A model generated the notes under the pieces. That model saw nothing but the letters and a program-made list of their open reading frames with translations. It was not told where the DNA came from and searched no databases. This document shows, piece after piece, positions 32,849 through 33,659 of a stretch of 33,659 nt of DNA. Source of the DNA: an uncultured Oscillospiraceae bacterium. GTDB lineage: Bacteria; Bacillota; Clostridia; Oscillospirales; Oscillospiraceae. A program made the position numbers and the translations under genes. The DNA lies in assembly GCA_947624395.1 (NCBI GenBank), contig CANQKA010000015.1, forward strand, positions 1-33,659, written 5' to 3'. Positions within the stretch are counted from its first letter, which is position 1. The number at the start of each line of letters is the position of its first letter.

Positions 32849-33621
32849 GACGTCAGCCTCCTTTCAACGAAATTGACCAGCATGTTCAAGAGCATGCCGA
32901 TGATGCCGATGATGATGATGTACATCAGCATGGGGGCCGACTCGAATGTGCCGGACAGGGCCCGGATACGCATGCCCAGACCGGCCTGTGCGCCGGTGGA
33001 TTCCGCTGCCAGCAGGGTGGTCAGGCCAGCGCCCAAACCAAGGCGCACGGCGGTGATGATGAAAGGCACCGTGGCCGGTAGGGTGATGCGGAAGAAGATG
33101 TCCATGTCCTTGGCGCCAAGCACCCGGGCGGCCTTGACCAGGGTGGTGTCGATGTTGGCGATGCCGCCGTATATCGTCACGCACATGGTCATGAAGGTGC
33201 AGATCCAAATCAGGATGATGGCGGGAGTCTTGCCCACGCCCACCATGATGACGATCAGCGGCGCGTAGGCCAGGGCGGGGATGTTCCGGATGAAGTTGAT
33301 CCAGGGCATGATGATCTTCTGCACCGGCGTGTACCAGGCCATGAGAAACGCCATGGGGATGGCGGTGACGAAGCCCAGACCGAAGCCGGCCGCCACGCAG
33401 ATCATGCTGCTGCAGAAGTCCTTCCACAGCACCTTCCGCTCAAAGGCCATCTTGGGGAAGGATTCGATGAAGGTCTTTTCGATGAAGGGGAAGCTGCGGC
33501 CCGTGGACTTGCCCAGACTGAGCAGATACCACACGGCTATGGCGACCACAAGCGAGATCACAAGCCAGACGTGGTTGCTGAGCGGCTTCCTTTTGGCCTT
33601 TTCGGGCTTTTTCTCGTTCAA
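32824..33621 (-). CDS. ABC transporter permease (SsuC/TauC-like), apparent TTG start
   Basis: NFIRNIPALAYAPLIVIMVGVGKTPAIILIWICTFMTMCVTIYGGIANIDTTLVKAARVLGAKDMDIFFRITLPATVPFIITAVRLGLG. Confidence 0.93.
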   Translation of the reverse strand: MNEKKPEKAKRKPLSNHVWLVISLVVAIAVWYLLSLGKSTGRSFPFIEKTFIESFPKMAFERKVLWKDFCSSMICVAAGFGLGFVTAIPMAFLMAWYTPVQKIIMPWINFIRNIPALAYAPLIVIMVGVGKTPAIILIWICTFMTMCVTIYGGIANIDTTLVKAARVLGAKDMDIFFRITLPATVPFIITAVRLGLGAGLTTLLAAESTGAQAGLGMRIRALSGTFESAPMLMYIIIIGIIGMLLNMLVNFVERRLTSWQEKREQ

Positions 33622-33659
33622 CGCGCATCACTCTTTTCCGTTTCAGATTTACAGCACCG

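Overview
The window reads as chromosomal DNA from a GC-rich, spore-forming Firmicute, probably Clostridia/Oscillospiraceae-like. That placement is inferred from gene content and order; no search was run. The left third is a housekeeping run on the + strand: rnc(partial), radical SAM, smc, ftsY, rdgB, yhbY, nadD-yqeK fusion, rsfS, leuS, rpsU. Next comes a divergent pair, a Y-family DNA polymerase and an S24 (LexA/CI-like) repressor, followed by an AI-2E-family permease. An ECF sigma/DUF4179 pair follows, then a minus-strand glycogen operon (glgB, degraded second glgB, glgA). The right half holds a two-OB-fold SSB-like protein, deoC, infC-rpmI-rplT with an attenuator-like leader, an AbrB-type regulator, argS/ywiB-like, a YitT-family protein, an orphan spoVAC with a sigma-G-type promoter, a DUF4838 protein and a sulfonate/nitrate/taurine-type ABC transporter. 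I saw no CRISPR array, prophage, transposase, rRNA or tRNA. The strongest items for a second look are: (1) a glgB pseudogene with a ~230-bp near-identical tract to its otherwise diverged neighbour, suggesting gene conversion; (2) a predicted leaderless Y-polymerase promoter and a self-cleaving S24 repressor sharing an operator region; (3) a probable non-AUG (AUA or CUG) infC start behind an attenuator leader; (4) an orphan spoVAC with a consensus sigma-G promoter; (5) an SMC with symmetrically short arms; (6) a two-OB-fold SSB without an acidic tail; (7) a family of composite intergenic palindromic repeats.
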